Shown in pieces: positions 28,541 to 37,871 of a stretch of DNA of 64,000 bases (within the stretch, counting starts at the first letter, position 1; each line of letters begins with the position of its first letter). A program made the position numbers and the translations under genes. The notes below the pieces were generated by a model. The model was not told the origin of the DNA. It saw nothing but the letters and a program-made list of their open reading frames with translations, and did not search any database. Source of the stretch: Defluviitaleaceae bacterium (lineage in GTDB: Bacteria > Bacillota > Clostridia > Lachnospirales > WQUN01). The stretch covers positions 23,924 through 87,923 of the forward strand of contig WRLD01000008.1 in assembly GCA_009777845.1 (NCBI GenBank), given 5' to 3'.

Positions 28541-28677
28541 CACGGATTCGGCGGATTTACGCAGATTACGCGGATTGGCTCGTGGGAAAATTCACGAAAG
28601 TCCACGAAAATCCTATACGTCCGCTCAAATCCGCGCAAATCTGCGAAAATCCGTTTAATCCGCGTTTAATCCGTTCT
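28541..28677. repeat. Family B repeat
   Basis: Follows the last family A copy through AATGATTTATTCAA. Forward units, GGCTCGTGGG centre, then reverse units. Confidence 0.82.
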
Positions 28678-28713
28678 TAATTCTCGCAGTTCAAAAATTT
28701 TTATTTTTTGTGG

Positions 28714-28742
28714 TTTACAAGTAGGTATATGCAGTGTATAAT
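28714..28742 (+). promoter_or_regulatory. Promoter of the antisense RNA
   Basis: TTTACA, 17 bases, TATAAT, directed rightwards toward the toxin gene on the opposite strand. Confidence 0.7.
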
Positions 28743-28748
28743 ATAGCC

Positions 28749-28886
28749 ACAATAAAAAAAGAGAAACGCCTTATGGCGTAAGGCGTTCTCTTAGGCACTA
28801 ACCGCTGTAAAGGCGGCAGGCTTGCTGAATAATAATGTTGAAAAAATAATCAGTTCGCCTTTTGCGATGAGGGCTGATTATTTTTT
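28749..28886 (+). ncRNA. Candidate antisense antitoxin RNA of a type I TA locus
   Basis: Inferred transcript from the promoter at 28714-28742 to the 13-bp stem AAAAAATAATCAG / CTGATTATTTTTT at 28841-28886, which ends in a T-tract on this strand. It would be complementary to the 3' part of the toxin mRNA, as RatA is to txpA in Bacillus subtilis. Transcript ends are predictions. Confidence 0.55.
28754..28790 (-). terminator. Terminator of the holin-like toxin mRNA
   Basis: On the minus strand GAGAACGCCTTA pairs with TAAGGCGTTTCTC (one bulge) and is followed by seven T residues. Confidence 0.75.
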
Positions 28887-28973
28887 CGTGTTCTTCGTTT
28901 CGATATACATAAGCAAAGCCGTAAAAAATAGCAGTGCTTGAAATATTAAAGATATTGATTCGTATACCGTCAT
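28878..28973 (-). CDS. Holin-like type I toxin peptide (31 aa)
   Basis: A 31-residue peptide starting MTVYESISLIFQALLFFTAL and ending in ETKNTKK: one hydrophobic helix and a basic tail. The MTxYExLxLM-type start is the hallmark of the Hol_Tox/TxpA/BsrG family of small membrane toxins. GGGAGGCGG lies before the ATG. It has its own consensus promoter at 29067-29095, a long 5' leader and an opposing antisense promoter beyond its 3' end. A longer frame through the same stretch lacks these signals and is rejected. Confidence 0.72.
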   Translation of the reverse strand: MTVYESISLIFQALLFFTALLMYIETKNTKK

Positions 28974-29066
28974 ATATGCCGCCTCCCTTCCTGTCGGATT
29001 TTTCAACCCTCCTTTCAGGTAAGCAAGCCCACAAAAAACTCGCCCTTACGCGATGTGCTTGTTTAA

Positions 29067-29095
29067 ATTATACGGTTTTCGTTTTCATAAGTCAA
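29067..29095 (-). promoter_or_regulatory. Promoter of the holin-like toxin
   Basis: On the minus strand TTGACT, exactly 17 bases, TATAAT; about 90 bases before the toxin start. Confidence 0.75.
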
Positions 29096-29147
29096 ATAAA
29101 AAACCACGGATTTACGCAGATTTTGCGGATTGGCTCGTTTATTATTT

Positions 29148-30317
29148 CTAGCGAGAACACGCGCCAAACGCCTCCAACGCACGGTCAAGCTCCCCTTTGG
29201 TATGCCCTGCCGAAACCTGACATCGCACTCGCGCCTTGCCCTTCGGCACAACAGGGTACGAAAACCCGATTACATACACGCCATGCGCCAACAACGCCGC
29301 CGCCATGCCGCTTGCGCGTTGTTCGTCATATAGCATAATCGGCACGATGGGGTGTACGCCGTCAGGCACGTCAAAGCCGATTGCCTTTAGGCCGTCGCGG
29401 AAATATTTTGTATTCTCACGCAGACGGTTTTTTAATTCCTGCGGATTTTTGAGAATTTCCAGCACTTTTAGGCTTCCTGCGGCGATTATGGGCGAGAGCG
29501 TGTTGGAAAAAAGATACGTGCGCGATTTTTGCCGCAAAATGTCAATAATTTCCCGTCTGCCGCTCGTGTAGCCGCCCGAAGAACCGCCGAGGGCTTTTCC
29601 CAGCGTGCCGGTGATTACGTCCACGCGCCCCATTACGCCGCAGTGTTCGTGCGAGCCTTTGAGCCTTTCGCCCAGTACGCCCACCGCATGGGAATCGTCC
29701 ACGATTACGAGCGCGTCGTACTTTTCCGCTAGGTCGCACACCGCTTGCAGGTTGGCGACTGTGCCGTCCATGGAAAAAACGCCGTCGCACACAATCGCGC
29801 GTATTCTCGCGGCGGCGGCTTCCCTTAGCTTGCCCTCCAAGTCCGACATATCGTTATTTTTGTACCGATAACGTGCCGCCTTGCACAGCCTAACGCCGTC
29901 AATTATGCTCGCGTGGTTTAGCTCGTCACTGATAATCGCGTCCTCGGCGGTAAGCAGTGTTTCAAAAAGCCCCGTATTAGCGTCAAAGCATGACGAATAC
30001 AAAATGGTGTCCTCTGTTTCCAAAAACTCCGTCAGCTTTTTTTCTAGCTCCTTGTGAATTTCCAACGTGCCGCAAATAAACCGCACCGAGGAAAGCCCAT
30101 AGCCCCAACGCTCGACACCGCTTATGGCGGCGTTTTTCACTTCCGCGTTGTTGCAAAGCCCCAAATAATTGTTGGAACACATATTGATTACGTCCGCTTT
30201 TTCCGTAGTAGAAATAACGGACGATTGCGGCGTTGTGATAATTCGCTCGCTTTTCCAAAAGCCCGAGGTTTTTATTTCGTCTGTTACTTGGTTGAAGATT
30301 TTATATGCTGTTTTCAA
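29148..30317 (-). CDS. kbl: Glycine C-acetyltransferase (2-amino-3-ketobutyrate CoA ligase)
   Basis: A PLP enzyme of the alpha-oxoamine synthase family, 389 residues. It converts 2-amino-3-oxobutyrate and CoA to glycine and acetyl-CoA, the second step of threonine breakdown after Tdh (encoded at 39279-40319). Visible are the NNYLGLC substrate segment, DELNHASIIDG, DDSHAVGVLG with the PLP-contacting aspartate, and the Schiff-base lysine in GTLGKALGGSSGGY (near residue 240). The start is a TTG behind AAAGGAG. The usual tdh-kbl pairing is interrupted here by 9 kb of surface-protein genes and repeats. Other family members (BioF, HemA) are less likely given the NNYLGL and GGSSGGY signatures. Confidence 0.92.
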   Translation of the reverse strand: MKTAYKIFNQVTDEIKTSGFWKSERIITTPQSSVISTTEKADVINMCSNNYLGLCNNAEVKNAAISGVERWGYGLSSVRFICGTLEIHKELEKKLTEFLETEDTILYSSCFDANTGLFETLLTAEDAIISDELNHASIIDGVRLCKAARYRYKNNDMSDLEGKLREAAAARIRAIVCDGVFSMDGTVANLQAVCDLAEKYDALVIVDDSHAVGVLGERLKGSHEHCGVMGRVDVITGTLGKALGGSSGGYTSGRREIIDILRQKSRTYLFSNTLSPIIAAGSLKVLEILKNPQELKNRLRENTKYFRDGLKAIGFDVPDGVHPIVPIMLYDEQRASGMAAALLAHGVYVIGFSYPVVPKGKARVRCQVSAGHTKGELDRALEAFGACSR

Positions 30318-30356
30318 ATTATTTGCTCCTTTGCCACTACCCCTGCAATTCCCCTA

Positions 30357-30522
30357 AGAGCCTGTTTAATATCTCGCTTTCGACAGATTTTCGAGCAAAT
30401 TTTTTGTTAGGCGAGGAGGCGCAACCGCCGCATAACGGAGAGATTACGCAAGGTTGCGCCGACGAAGCATAACGGAAAATTTGCCGAAAAGATGTCGGAA
30501 TGGAGATATTTAAACAGACTCT
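30357..30522. mobile_element. MITE-like 166-bp inverted-repeat element
   Basis: Left end AGAGCCTGTTTAATATCTC and right end GAGATATTTAAACAGACTCT are reverse complements with few mismatches. The pairing continues inward through GCAAATTTT/AAAATTTGC and GGCGCAACC/GGTTGCGCC almost to the middle. No coding capacity. It lies between kbl and the RCC1 gene, and its right end encodes the last codons and stop of the RCC1 protein. Confidence 0.85.
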
Positions 30523-32150
30523 AACTCCCACCCCACCAACCACCGCATAAGCGCGGTAATATCGGAGGAATCAACCGCACCATCACCGTTTATGTCCACG
30601 AGGCGTTCGTCTTGCGCGTCTAGCTCGAAGCCCTCATGCCCTGCGACATGACGCGCGAGCCAGACTACGTCTGCGGAGCTTACGCTTACGCCCATGGTTG
30701 AGATTGCGCCTAGCCGCAGCCATTGTGCGGTCATTTCGACAATATTTTTATTGATATTAGCAAAGGAAATGTCCCACCTGTCGAGAACCCAACCGCTATA
30801 GGCTACTATGGGCGTGGTCGCTGTGCCGTTTTGCGGCACGTTTTGTTCAAGCTCGCCGCCGCCTATGCGAGTACCTCCGTTTAGGTTAAAGACTACGGTG
30901 TACAAATCCTTTGAATCCTCTATGACTGTTTTTCCTAAATTTAGGAAGCCTACGCCGTCCTCGCCTAAGGTCTGTACAGGCGTGGTGCTTCGTGCTACTG
31001 TGCCATCGCCAAGCTGTCCATATTCATTCCATCCCCAAGCCCAAACCGTGCCGTCTGCTTTTAATGCTACTGTGTGAGCGTGTCCCGCAGAAACGGCTGT
31101 AACGTCAGTCAATCCTACAACCTGCACAGGCGTGGAGTTGTCTGTTGTTGTGCCATCGCCAAGTTGTCCCTCCCAGTTGACCCCCCAAGCCCAAACCGTG
31201 CCATCATTCTTTAGTGCTACGGTATGGAAAAAGTCCGCCGATATTGCCGTTACATTGCTTAGAGCTGCAATCTTAATGGGGCTAAGTCTATTGGCATTTG
31301 TTCCGTCACCTAATTGACCGTACTCATTATACCCCCACGCCCAAACTGTGCCGTCATTTTTTACGGCTACAGTATGATAATATCCTGCCGATATTGCTGT
31401 TACATCGCTTAAACCCATAGAATTGGTAGGAGTAAGACACTCAACAGTTATTCCGTCACCTAACTGACCGTACCCGTTACCCCCCCAAGCCCAAACCGTG
31501 CCGTCAGATTTTAGAGCTACGGTATGCCGTTCACCCACTGCTATTGCCATTACATCGCTTAAATCTGCAACTTGAACTGGAGTAAGATTATCGGTCTTTG
31601 TTCCGTCACCTAATTGACCGTTAATATTCCATCCCCAAGTCCAAACTGTGCCATCGTTCTTTAAGGCTACGCTATGATTCTCACCTGCTGCGATTGCCAT
31701 TATATTGCTTAAACCAGTGACATGAAAGGGAACAAGTCTGTCATTATATGTTCCATCACCTAATTGACCGGTACTATTATACCCCCACGCCCAAACTGTG
31801 CCGTCATTTTTTAGGGCTATGGTGTGTTCGCCACCCACCGCTATTGCAATTACATTACTCAACCCTTTGACTTGCACAGGGGTATGTCTATGAGTATATG
31901 TCCCATCACCTAACTGACCACGCCAACTACCCCCCCAAGCCCAAACTGTGCCATCATTTTTTAGGGCTACAGTATGTCCACGACCTGCCGACACCATAGG
32001 CTCGGTGACAAACTCCGACATTCCGCTAAGCGCGTTTTCTATTTCAATGTGTATTACCTCTGGTGTAGCCGCAAGGCACGCTATAGGCGAAAGGAGCATG
32101 AACACCGCCATAATTATGGCTAATGTGTACCCCCCCCCATTTTTTTCCAA
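30510..32150 (-). CDS. Seven-repeat RCC1 propeller protein with dockerin
   Basis: A secreted protein of 546 residues. The signal peptide ends near ACLA. Seven RCC1 repeats follow (about 55-400), each built as HTVALKNDGTVWAWGxNxxGQLGDGT, giving one complete seven-bladed propeller. Then an InlB-type beta-repeat (FNLNGGTRIGGGE, about 410-475) and a dockerin (about 480-545). The dockerin's second calcium loop is canonical (DINGDGAVDSSD); its first (ISTMGVSVSSAD) has lost the calcium-binding aspartates at positions 1 and 5. The dockerin should dock to a cohesin such as that at 57945-59585. The last residues ESV and the stop come from the MITE end. The ligand of the propeller is unknown. Confidence 0.85.
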   Translation of the reverse strand: MEKNGGGYTLAIIMAVFMLLSPIACLAATPEVIHIEIENALSGMSEFVTEPMVSAGRGHTVALKNDGTVWAWGGSWRGQLGDGTYTHRHTPVQVKGLSNVIAIAVGGEHTIALKNDGTVWAWGYNSTGQLGDGTYNDRLVPFHVTGLSNIMAIAAGENHSVALKNDGTVWTWGWNINGQLGDGTKTDNLTPVQVADLSDVMAIAVGERHTVALKSDGTVWAWGGNGYGQLGDGITVECLTPTNSMGLSDVTAISAGYYHTVAVKNDGTVWAWGYNEYGQLGDGTNANRLSPIKIAALSNVTAISADFFHTVALKNDGTVWAWGVNWEGQLGDGTTTDNSTPVQVVGLTDVTAVSAGHAHTVALKADGTVWAWGWNEYGQLGDGTVARSTTPVQTLGEDGVGFLNLGKTVIEDSKDLYTVVFNLNGGTRIGGGELEQNVPQNGTATTPIVAYSGWVLDRWDISFANINKNIVEMTAQWLRLGAISTMGVSVSSADVVWLARHVAGHEGFELDAQDERLVDINGDGAVDSSDITALMRWLVGWELESV

Positions 32151-32291
32151 TTGCTTGCGTTTCTTTTTGCGTTCATTGCTGTCGCCCCTTTCGGTTTTTT
32201 ATGTTGCTGTTAGCCTAGATTGTATCATTGTTTTGGGGTTTATGCAAATGTTTTGGGGGGTTCGTGGGGCAGGGTTCGTGGGACAGGTTTC

Positions 32292-32403
32292 GTAGGGGGC
32301 GGATTTATCCGCCCCGAGGTTACCACGCACCAAATTGACAGGACGTTATCCGTCCCAAATTGACGAACGTGCAAGGGTCGGGACGGATAAATCCGCCCCC
32401 TAC
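32292..32403. repeat. Family A variant (GGGGGCGG arms)
   Basis: Arms read GTAGGGGGCGGATTTATCC. The right arm is mixed (GGGACGGATAAATCCGCCCCC), as if only the outer part changed. Confidence 0.88.
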
Positions 32404-32462
32404 AACACCCACGTTATCCACCCACGTACCACCCCAAATTAACAAAATGCGCGTACCAATTA

Positions 32463-32625
32463 AACGCGTATTTAGCGGATTTACACAGATTTACGCGGAT
32501 TTAGCGGATTCACGCAGATTTACGCGGATTTGAGCGGACGGAGCGGGTTTTCGTGGACTTTCGTGGATTTTACAACGAGCCAATCCGCGTAATCCGTGAA
32601 AATCCGTTAAATCCGTGTACCATAA
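32463..32625. repeat. Family B repeat
   Basis: Long copy with two runs of forward units, TTCGTGGACTTTCGTGG centre and reverse units ending AAATCCGTGT. Confidence 0.82.
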
Positions 32626-32666
32626 ATCATTTGTTACACCACTGGCTAAGGGAATCCGCGGGTTTC

Positions 32667-32694
32667 GTAGGGGGCGGATTTATCCGCCCCCTAC
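32667..32694. repeat. Collapsed family A: 28-bp near-perfect palindrome
   Basis: Only the terminal hairpin remains: GTAGGGGGCGGAT, TT, ATCCGCCCCCTAC. It lies 3 bases after the stop of the giant RCC1 gene. Confidence 0.88.
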
Positions 32695-32696
32695 AA

Positions 32697-35600
32697 CTAA
32701 CTTTCCAACTCCCACCCCACCAACCACCTTAAAAGCGCACTAACATCAGCGGCATCAACCACCCCATCGCCATTCATATCCACAAGCCTCTTATCCCATT
32801 CCGCTAACTCAAAGCCCGCATGTCCTGCGACATGGCGCGCTACCCACACCACGTCTGCGGAGCTTACGCTCTCGCCCCTGTTTGTGATTGCGCCGAGCCG
32901 CAGCCATTGTGCCGTCACTACCATATTTTCAAGCACAACACCAAAATCAACGTCCCAGCCGTCAAAAATCCAGCCGCTACGGACTACCTCGGGGGCGAAC
33001 GCCGCGCCGTACCGCGGCACGGCTTGTTCCGTTTCGCCGCCACATATGCGAGTACCGCCGTTTAGGTGGAAAATTACGGTATAATCCTGCCTTGTTTTGT
33101 TTAAATTAAAGTAGTCCCAGCCGTCGTCGTCAACGACTTGCACAGGGAAATTGCTATCGGCGTTTGTTCCGTCCCCTAGCTGACCGTACCAGTTGTAGCC
33201 CCACGTCCAGACTGTGCCGTCATTTTTTACCGCTACGGTATGCCGCCAGCCAGCGGAAACTTCCGCTACGCCGCTTATGCCAACGACTTGCACAGGGGTA
33301 GAGCTGTCATAATACGTTCCGTCCCCTAGCTGACCGCCCCAGTTAATGCCCCACGCCCAAACAGTGCCGTCACCCTTTAGGGCTACGCTATAGCTACCGC
33401 CCGCCGTTATTGCCGTTACCTCGTACAAGCCGACAACCTGCACAGGCATGAGCCTATTGTCAAAGGTTCCGTCCCCTAGCTGCCCCATCGAATTGTAGCC
33501 CCACGCCCAAGCCGTGCCGTCATTTTTTACCGCCACGGTATGATAATAGCCTGCCGATATTGCCGTTACGCCGTCCAAGCCCACAGCCTGCACAGGGGTA
33601 CGGCTCTCGTTCGTTGTTCCGTCCCCTAATTCGCCGTACCAATTCGCGCCCCACGCCCAAACCGTGCCGTCATTTTTTACCGCTACGCTATGACTGTCGC
33701 CTGCCGCTATTGCTATTACATCAGTCAAATCCATGACTTGTACGGGAATGTCGCTCTGGTGAATATACGCGCCGTTGCCTAGCTGACCGTAGTTGTTGCT
33801 ACCCCACGCCCAAACCGTGCCGTCGTCTTTTAGGGCTACAGTATGGTGCGCGCCAGCCGCGACCGCTATTACATTTCTTATGTCCATGACCTGAGCGGGC
33901 ATGTCCTGCGAATAATGCGCGCCGTCTGCGAGTCCTAGCTGACCGTGCCAATTAGCCCCCCACGTCCAAACAGTGCCGTCATCTCGTAACGCTACGGTAT
34001 GCTCGCCGCCCGCCGCTATTGCCTTTATGCTCCGCAAATCTGCGGCTTGGACAGGCATATTGCTATTATTTGTATACACTTCGCCGCCAAGCCCTAGCTG
34101 ACCCTGCAAATTAGCCCCCCACGTCCAAACAGTGCCGTCATTTTTTACCGCCACTGTATGCTCACCGCCTGCCGATACCGTAGCCCCTAGCTTTATTGTG
34201 CTAGTTGCCAAATTTAGGAAGCTGCCGTTGCGGATTAGTACAGGGGTACTGCTATCGTGCGTTGTTCCGTCACCTAGCTGACCGTCCCAATTGTGTCCCC
34301 ACGCCCAAACAGTGCCGTCATTTCTTACCGCTACGGTATGATGCGCCCCTGCCGAAACGGCGGTTATATCACGTAATTCCTCAAGCTCAACAGGGGTATA
34401 CCCATGGGGATTTACTCCGCCGAACATGTTATCGCCCCACGCCCAGACCTCGCCGTTGCCCTTTAACGCCGCGGTATGCTGTCGCCCTGCCGAAATTGCC
34501 GTTACGCCGCCTAAATCGGGTACTTGCGTAGGCGTTGCAACAAAATAGGCATAGGAATCTAGCTCGTAGCCTAGCTGACCGTGGCCATTATTCCCCCAAG
34601 TCCAAACTGTGCCGTCACTTTTTACTGCCGCTGTATGCTCGTAGCCTGCCGAAACTGCCGTTGCGTGGCTTATTCCGCCAACCTGCACAGGAATGGGGCT
34701 GTCATATACTCCGTCCAGCCCTATCTGACCGTACCCATTATAACCCCACGCCCAAACCGTGCCGTCACTTTTTAACGCTACGGTATGCCCCTCGCCTGCC
34801 GAAATTGCCGTTACATCATACAAGCCATAAACATGCGAGGGATAACGCGCGCTGTAATAATTGTCCTCTCCAAGCCCAAGCTGACCGCGCCCATTATCGC
34901 CCCATGCAAGGACATCGCCGTACTCTGTTATCGCTACGGTGTGGTTTCTGCCTGCCGCTATTGCCTTTATATCGTGCAGCCCCATAATTTGCACAGGAAC
35001 AAGGCTGTCTACATATTCTACGTAATCTAAATGACCGTACACACTCGCGCCCCACGCCCAAACAGTGCCGTCATTTTTTAATGCTACGGTATGCCTCTCG
35101 CCCGCCGCTATTTCCTTTACATTGTCTATGCCTACCCTTACAGGAATCGGGCTGTGTTCGGTTGTTCCAATGCCGAGCTGACCGTCCCAATTGCCGCCCC
35201 AAGCCCAGACTGTGCCGTCATTTTTTAAGGCTACGGTATGGCTACTACCAGCCGCGACCATAGGGCGCGTACTGGACGTACTGCTTCCTAGGGTCAATAA
35301 GCCAGTGTCATACGCGCTTATGACTTGTGCAGGGGTACTCCTATGTGTCGTTGTGCCGTCACCTAGCTGACCGCCGTCATTTTCGCCCCACGCCCAAACA
35401 GTGCCGTCTTTTTTTACGGCTATGGTGTGCCACTCGCCTACCGCTATTGCCGTTACATCGCTTATGCTCGTTACCTCAATGGGGGTATTGCTTCCCCACA
35501 CTGACTCACTGCCTATCCCAAGCTCGCCATTGAAATTACTACCCCACGCCCAAAGAGTGCCGTCATTTTTGACCGCCATTGTATGGGAATTTCCGAGCGA

Positions 35601-37790
35601 AATTTCCGCTATATTGTCCAAGCCAACAACCTGCACAGGGCTATGTCTGTTGGTGCTTGTTCCATCGCCCAATTTACCGCTCCAATTAGCCCCCCACGCC
35701 CACGCCGTGCCGTCATCATTGATTATCGCCGCCGCGCTGTCCCTAGCCGCCGAAACGGCTCTTACATCGCTTAGCCCAACGACCTGCACAGGCGTATGCC
35801 TAGTAGCGGTCGTTCCGTCCCCTAGCTGACCGTAGCTGTTCTTGCCCCAAGCCCACGCCGTGCCGTCACTTTTCACGGCCAGAGAATAATCGGCACTCGC
35901 CGCTATTGCCGTTACATTGTACAAGTCCGCGACTTGCACTGGCGTATACCTAGAATAATTTGTTCCGTCACCAGTACCTAGCTGACCGTCCCAATTAGAA
36001 CCCCATGCCCAAACTGTGCCGTCATTTGTTAATGCTAGGGTATGCGAATCTCCTGCCGCTATTGCCGTTACGCCGTACAAGCCGCCAACCTGCACAGGGG
36101 TAAGGCTTTGGATAGACATTCCGCTGTTTGTCCCCAACTGACCCGAACTATTCCAACCCCAAGCCCACACTGTGCCGTCACTTTTTAATGCCGCGCTGTG
36201 TTGGTTGCTCACCGCTATTGACGTTACATTGTGCAAGCCGACAGCCTGCACAGGGGTAAGTCGGTCGGTAGTTGTGCCGTCCCCTAGCTGCCCTTGTTCG
36301 TTCCAACCCCACGCCCAAACAGTGCCGTCTTTTTTTAGGGCTACTGTGTGACCGCCGCTTGTGGCTACCATGGGCTTTGTGCCTGTGCTTGGCGGCGAAA
36401 GCTCAGTGCCGCCTAAGTTTAGGAAGCCCTCGCCGTATTGCCCTAGAACCTGCACAGGGGTGTTGCTATTGTCGCCTATTCCTCCGTTGCCGAGCTGACC
36501 GTCCCAGTTGACCCCCCACGCCCAAACCGTGCCGTCACTTTTTAGGGCTACGCTATGGTACATGCCTGCCGAAATTGCCGCCGCGTCACTTAGCCTTGCG
36601 ACCCGAGCAGGATAATGCTTCTCAGAATATGTTCCGTCCCCTAATTGACCGTAGCCATTCCAGCCCCACGCCCAAACCGTGCCATCGTCCTTTAACGCTA
36701 CTGTATTCTGCCAATTCGCCGATATTGCCGTTACATTGCTTAAATAAGCGACCTGCACAGGGGCGGCACTGCCGCTAAGTGTGTCCTCGCCATTCCCTAG
36801 CTGACCGCACGAATTATTGCCCCACGCCCAAACCGTGCCGTCATTTTTTAGGGCTACCGTATGCTCGTAAGCCGCCGAAACTGCCGTTACATCGCTTATT
36901 TCAATCTGTACTGGAATATAATTATGACTATAATTTGCGTTATTCGACTGGGCGTATAAATCTTCCCCCCATATCCAGACCGTGCCGTCATTTTTTACGG
37001 CTGCGGTATACCTCTCGCCCGCGGAAATTGCCTTTACATCGCTTAGCCCATGAACCTGCACAGGGGTAAGGCTACGCTCGCCTGTTCCGTCCCCGAGCTG
37101 TCCATTGCCATTATGCCCCCATGCCCAGACCGTGCCGTCGTTTTTTAGCACTACGGTATGCTCTCTGCCTGCCGCTATTGCCACTACATCGCTTATACAG
37201 TCAAGCTGTACAGGGGTGGAATGTCTGTCGTTATATGTCCCTAGCCCTAGCTGACCGTACGTATTATCGCCCCACGCCCAGAGAGTGCCATCGTCTTTTA
37301 GGGCTATGGAGTGGTTTATACCCGCCGTTATTGCCGTTATATTGTCTAAGCCGTAGACCTGCACAGGGGTGGGGCTTGCGGTGGTTGTTCCGTCGCCGAG
37401 TTGACCGTAGTAATTATTGCCCCAAGACCAGACTGTGCCGTCATTTTTTAGTGCGAGGGTGTGAATACCGCCTGCTGATATTGTGGGGGTTGTGGTAAAT
37501 TCGGGGGTTGATGTAAGTATGGGTTGGTTGGGGAGCGGTGTTGTTGTGGAGAATGGCGTGTTGTTTGCTCGGTTGGTGTGCGGTGTTGTTGTGGGCAATA
37601 GCGTGTTGTTTGCTTGGTTGGCTTGCGGTGTTGTTGCGGGCAATATCGTGCTGTTTGCTTCGAGGGGTGGCTCGGGTGAGGTCGCAAAGATTGCGGTGGG
37701 TGTGAGAATTATTATTGCGGACATTAGAAGTGCTAGGGTGCGTGATAGGGTACGTCCTAGGGTACGTCCCTGCCATTTTTTGGTTTTCAT
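32697..37790 (-). CDS. Giant 28-repeat RCC1 protein with dockerin
   Basis: A secreted protein of 1697 residues. Signal peptide (about 1-36), Thr/Pro/Asn-rich linker with internal repeats (ANNTLLPTTTP type, to about 100), then 28 RCC1 repeats counted by the W[AST]WG signature. They fall into four blocks of seven, each closed by a spacer such as GEGFLNLG or TGLLTLG before the next block restarts with MVAxxGGHTVAL. This predicts four consecutive seven-bladed propellers. An InlB-type beta-repeat (FHLNGGTRICGGE) and a C-terminal dockerin follow: first loop degenerate (ITNRGESVSSAD), second canonical (DMNGDGVVDAAD). The protein is a long paralogue of the 546-residue neighbour. It is probably a cellulosome-bound or surface binding protein; the ligand is unknown. 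Confidence 0.87.
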   Translation of the reverse strand: MKTKKWQGRTLGRTLSRTLALLMSAIIILTPTAIFATSPEPPLEANSTILPATTPQANQANNTLLPTTTPHTNRANNTPFSTTTPLPNQPILTSTPEFTTTPTISAGGIHTLALKNDGTVWSWGNNYYGQLGDGTTTASPTPVQVYGLDNITAITAGINHSIALKDDGTLWAWGDNTYGQLGLGTYNDRHSTPVQLDCISDVVAIAAGREHTVVLKNDGTVWAWGHNGNGQLGDGTGERSLTPVQVHGLSDVKAISAGERYTAAVKNDGTVWIWGEDLYAQSNNANYSHNYIPVQIEISDVTAVSAAYEHTVALKNDGTVWAWGNNSCGQLGNGEDTLSGSAAPVQVAYLSNVTAISANWQNTVALKDDGTVWAWGWNGYGQLGDGTYSEKHYPARVARLSDAAAISAGMYHSVALKSDGTVWAWGVNWDGQLGNGGIGDNSNTPVQVLGQYGEGFLNLGGTELSPPSTGTKPMVATSGGHTVALKKDGTVWAWGWNEQGQLGDGTTTDRLTPVQAVGLHNVTSIAVSNQHSAALKSDGTVWAWGWNSSGQLGTNSGMSIQSLTPVQVGGLYGVTAIAAGDSHTLALTNDGTVWAWGSNWDGQLGTGDGTNYSRYTPVQVADLYNVTAIAASADYSLAVKSDGTAWAWGKNSYGQLGDGTTATRHTPVQVVGLSDVRAVSAARDSAAAIINDDGTAWAWGANWSGKLGDGTSTNRHSPVQVVGLDNIAEISLGNSHTMAVKNDGTLWAWGSNFNGELGIGSESVWGSNTPIEVTSISDVTAIAVGEWHTIAVKKDGTVWAWGENDGGQLGDGTTTHRSTPAQVISAYDTGLLTLGSSTSSTRPMVAAGSSHTVALKNDGTVWAWGGNWDGQLGIGTTEHSPIPVRVGIDNVKEIAAGERHTVALKNDGTVWAWGASVYGHLDYVEYVDSLVPVQIMGLHDIKAIAAGRNHTVAITEYGDVLAWGDNGRGQLGLGEDNYYSARYPSHVYGLYDVTAISAGEGHTVALKSDGTVWAWGYNGYGQIGLDGVYDSPIPVQVGGISHATAVSAGYEHTAAVKSDGTVWTWGNNGHGQLGYELDSYAYFVATPTQVPDLGGVTAISAGRQHTAALKGNGEVWAWGDNMFGGVNPHGYTPVELEELRDITAVSAGAHHTVAVRNDGTVWAWGHNWDGQLGDGTTHDSSTPVLIRNGSFLNLATSTIKLGATVSAGGEHTVAVKNDGTVWTWGANLQGQLGLGGEVYTNNSNMPVQAADLRSIKAIAAGGEHTVALRDDGTVWTWGANWHGQLGLADGAHYSQDMPAQVMDIRNVIAVAAGAHHTVALKDDGTVWAWGSNNYGQLGNGAYIHQSDIPVQVMDLTDVIAIAAGDSHSVAVKNDGTVWAWGANWYGELGDGTTNESRTPVQAVGLDGVTAISAGYYHTVAVKNDGTAWAWGYNSMGQLGDGTFDNRLMPVQVVGLYEVTAITAGGSYSVALKGDGTVWAWGINWGGQLGDGTYYDSSTPVQVVGISGVAEVSAGWRHTVAVKNDGTVWTWGYNWYGQLGDGTNADSNFPVQVVDDDGWDYFNLNKTRQDYTVIFHLNGGTRICGGETEQAVPRYGAAFAPEVVRSGWIFDGWDVDFGVVLENMVVTAQWLRLGAITNRGESVSSADVVWVARHVAGHAGFELAEWDKRLVDMNGDGVVDAADVSALLRWLVGWELES

Positions 37791-37871
37791 TGTTTGTTTC
37801 CCCTCTCTGATTTTTAAATTACGTGTTTATTAAAATCCGTTAAATCCGCGATTCATTGCCTGTTATGCCAC

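Noticed and set aside
28798..29034. A 78-codon minus-strand frame over the type I toxin locus
   Set aside because: The 31-codon frame inside the same region has the toxin-family start, a ribosome site and promoter; the longer one is in another frame and has none.
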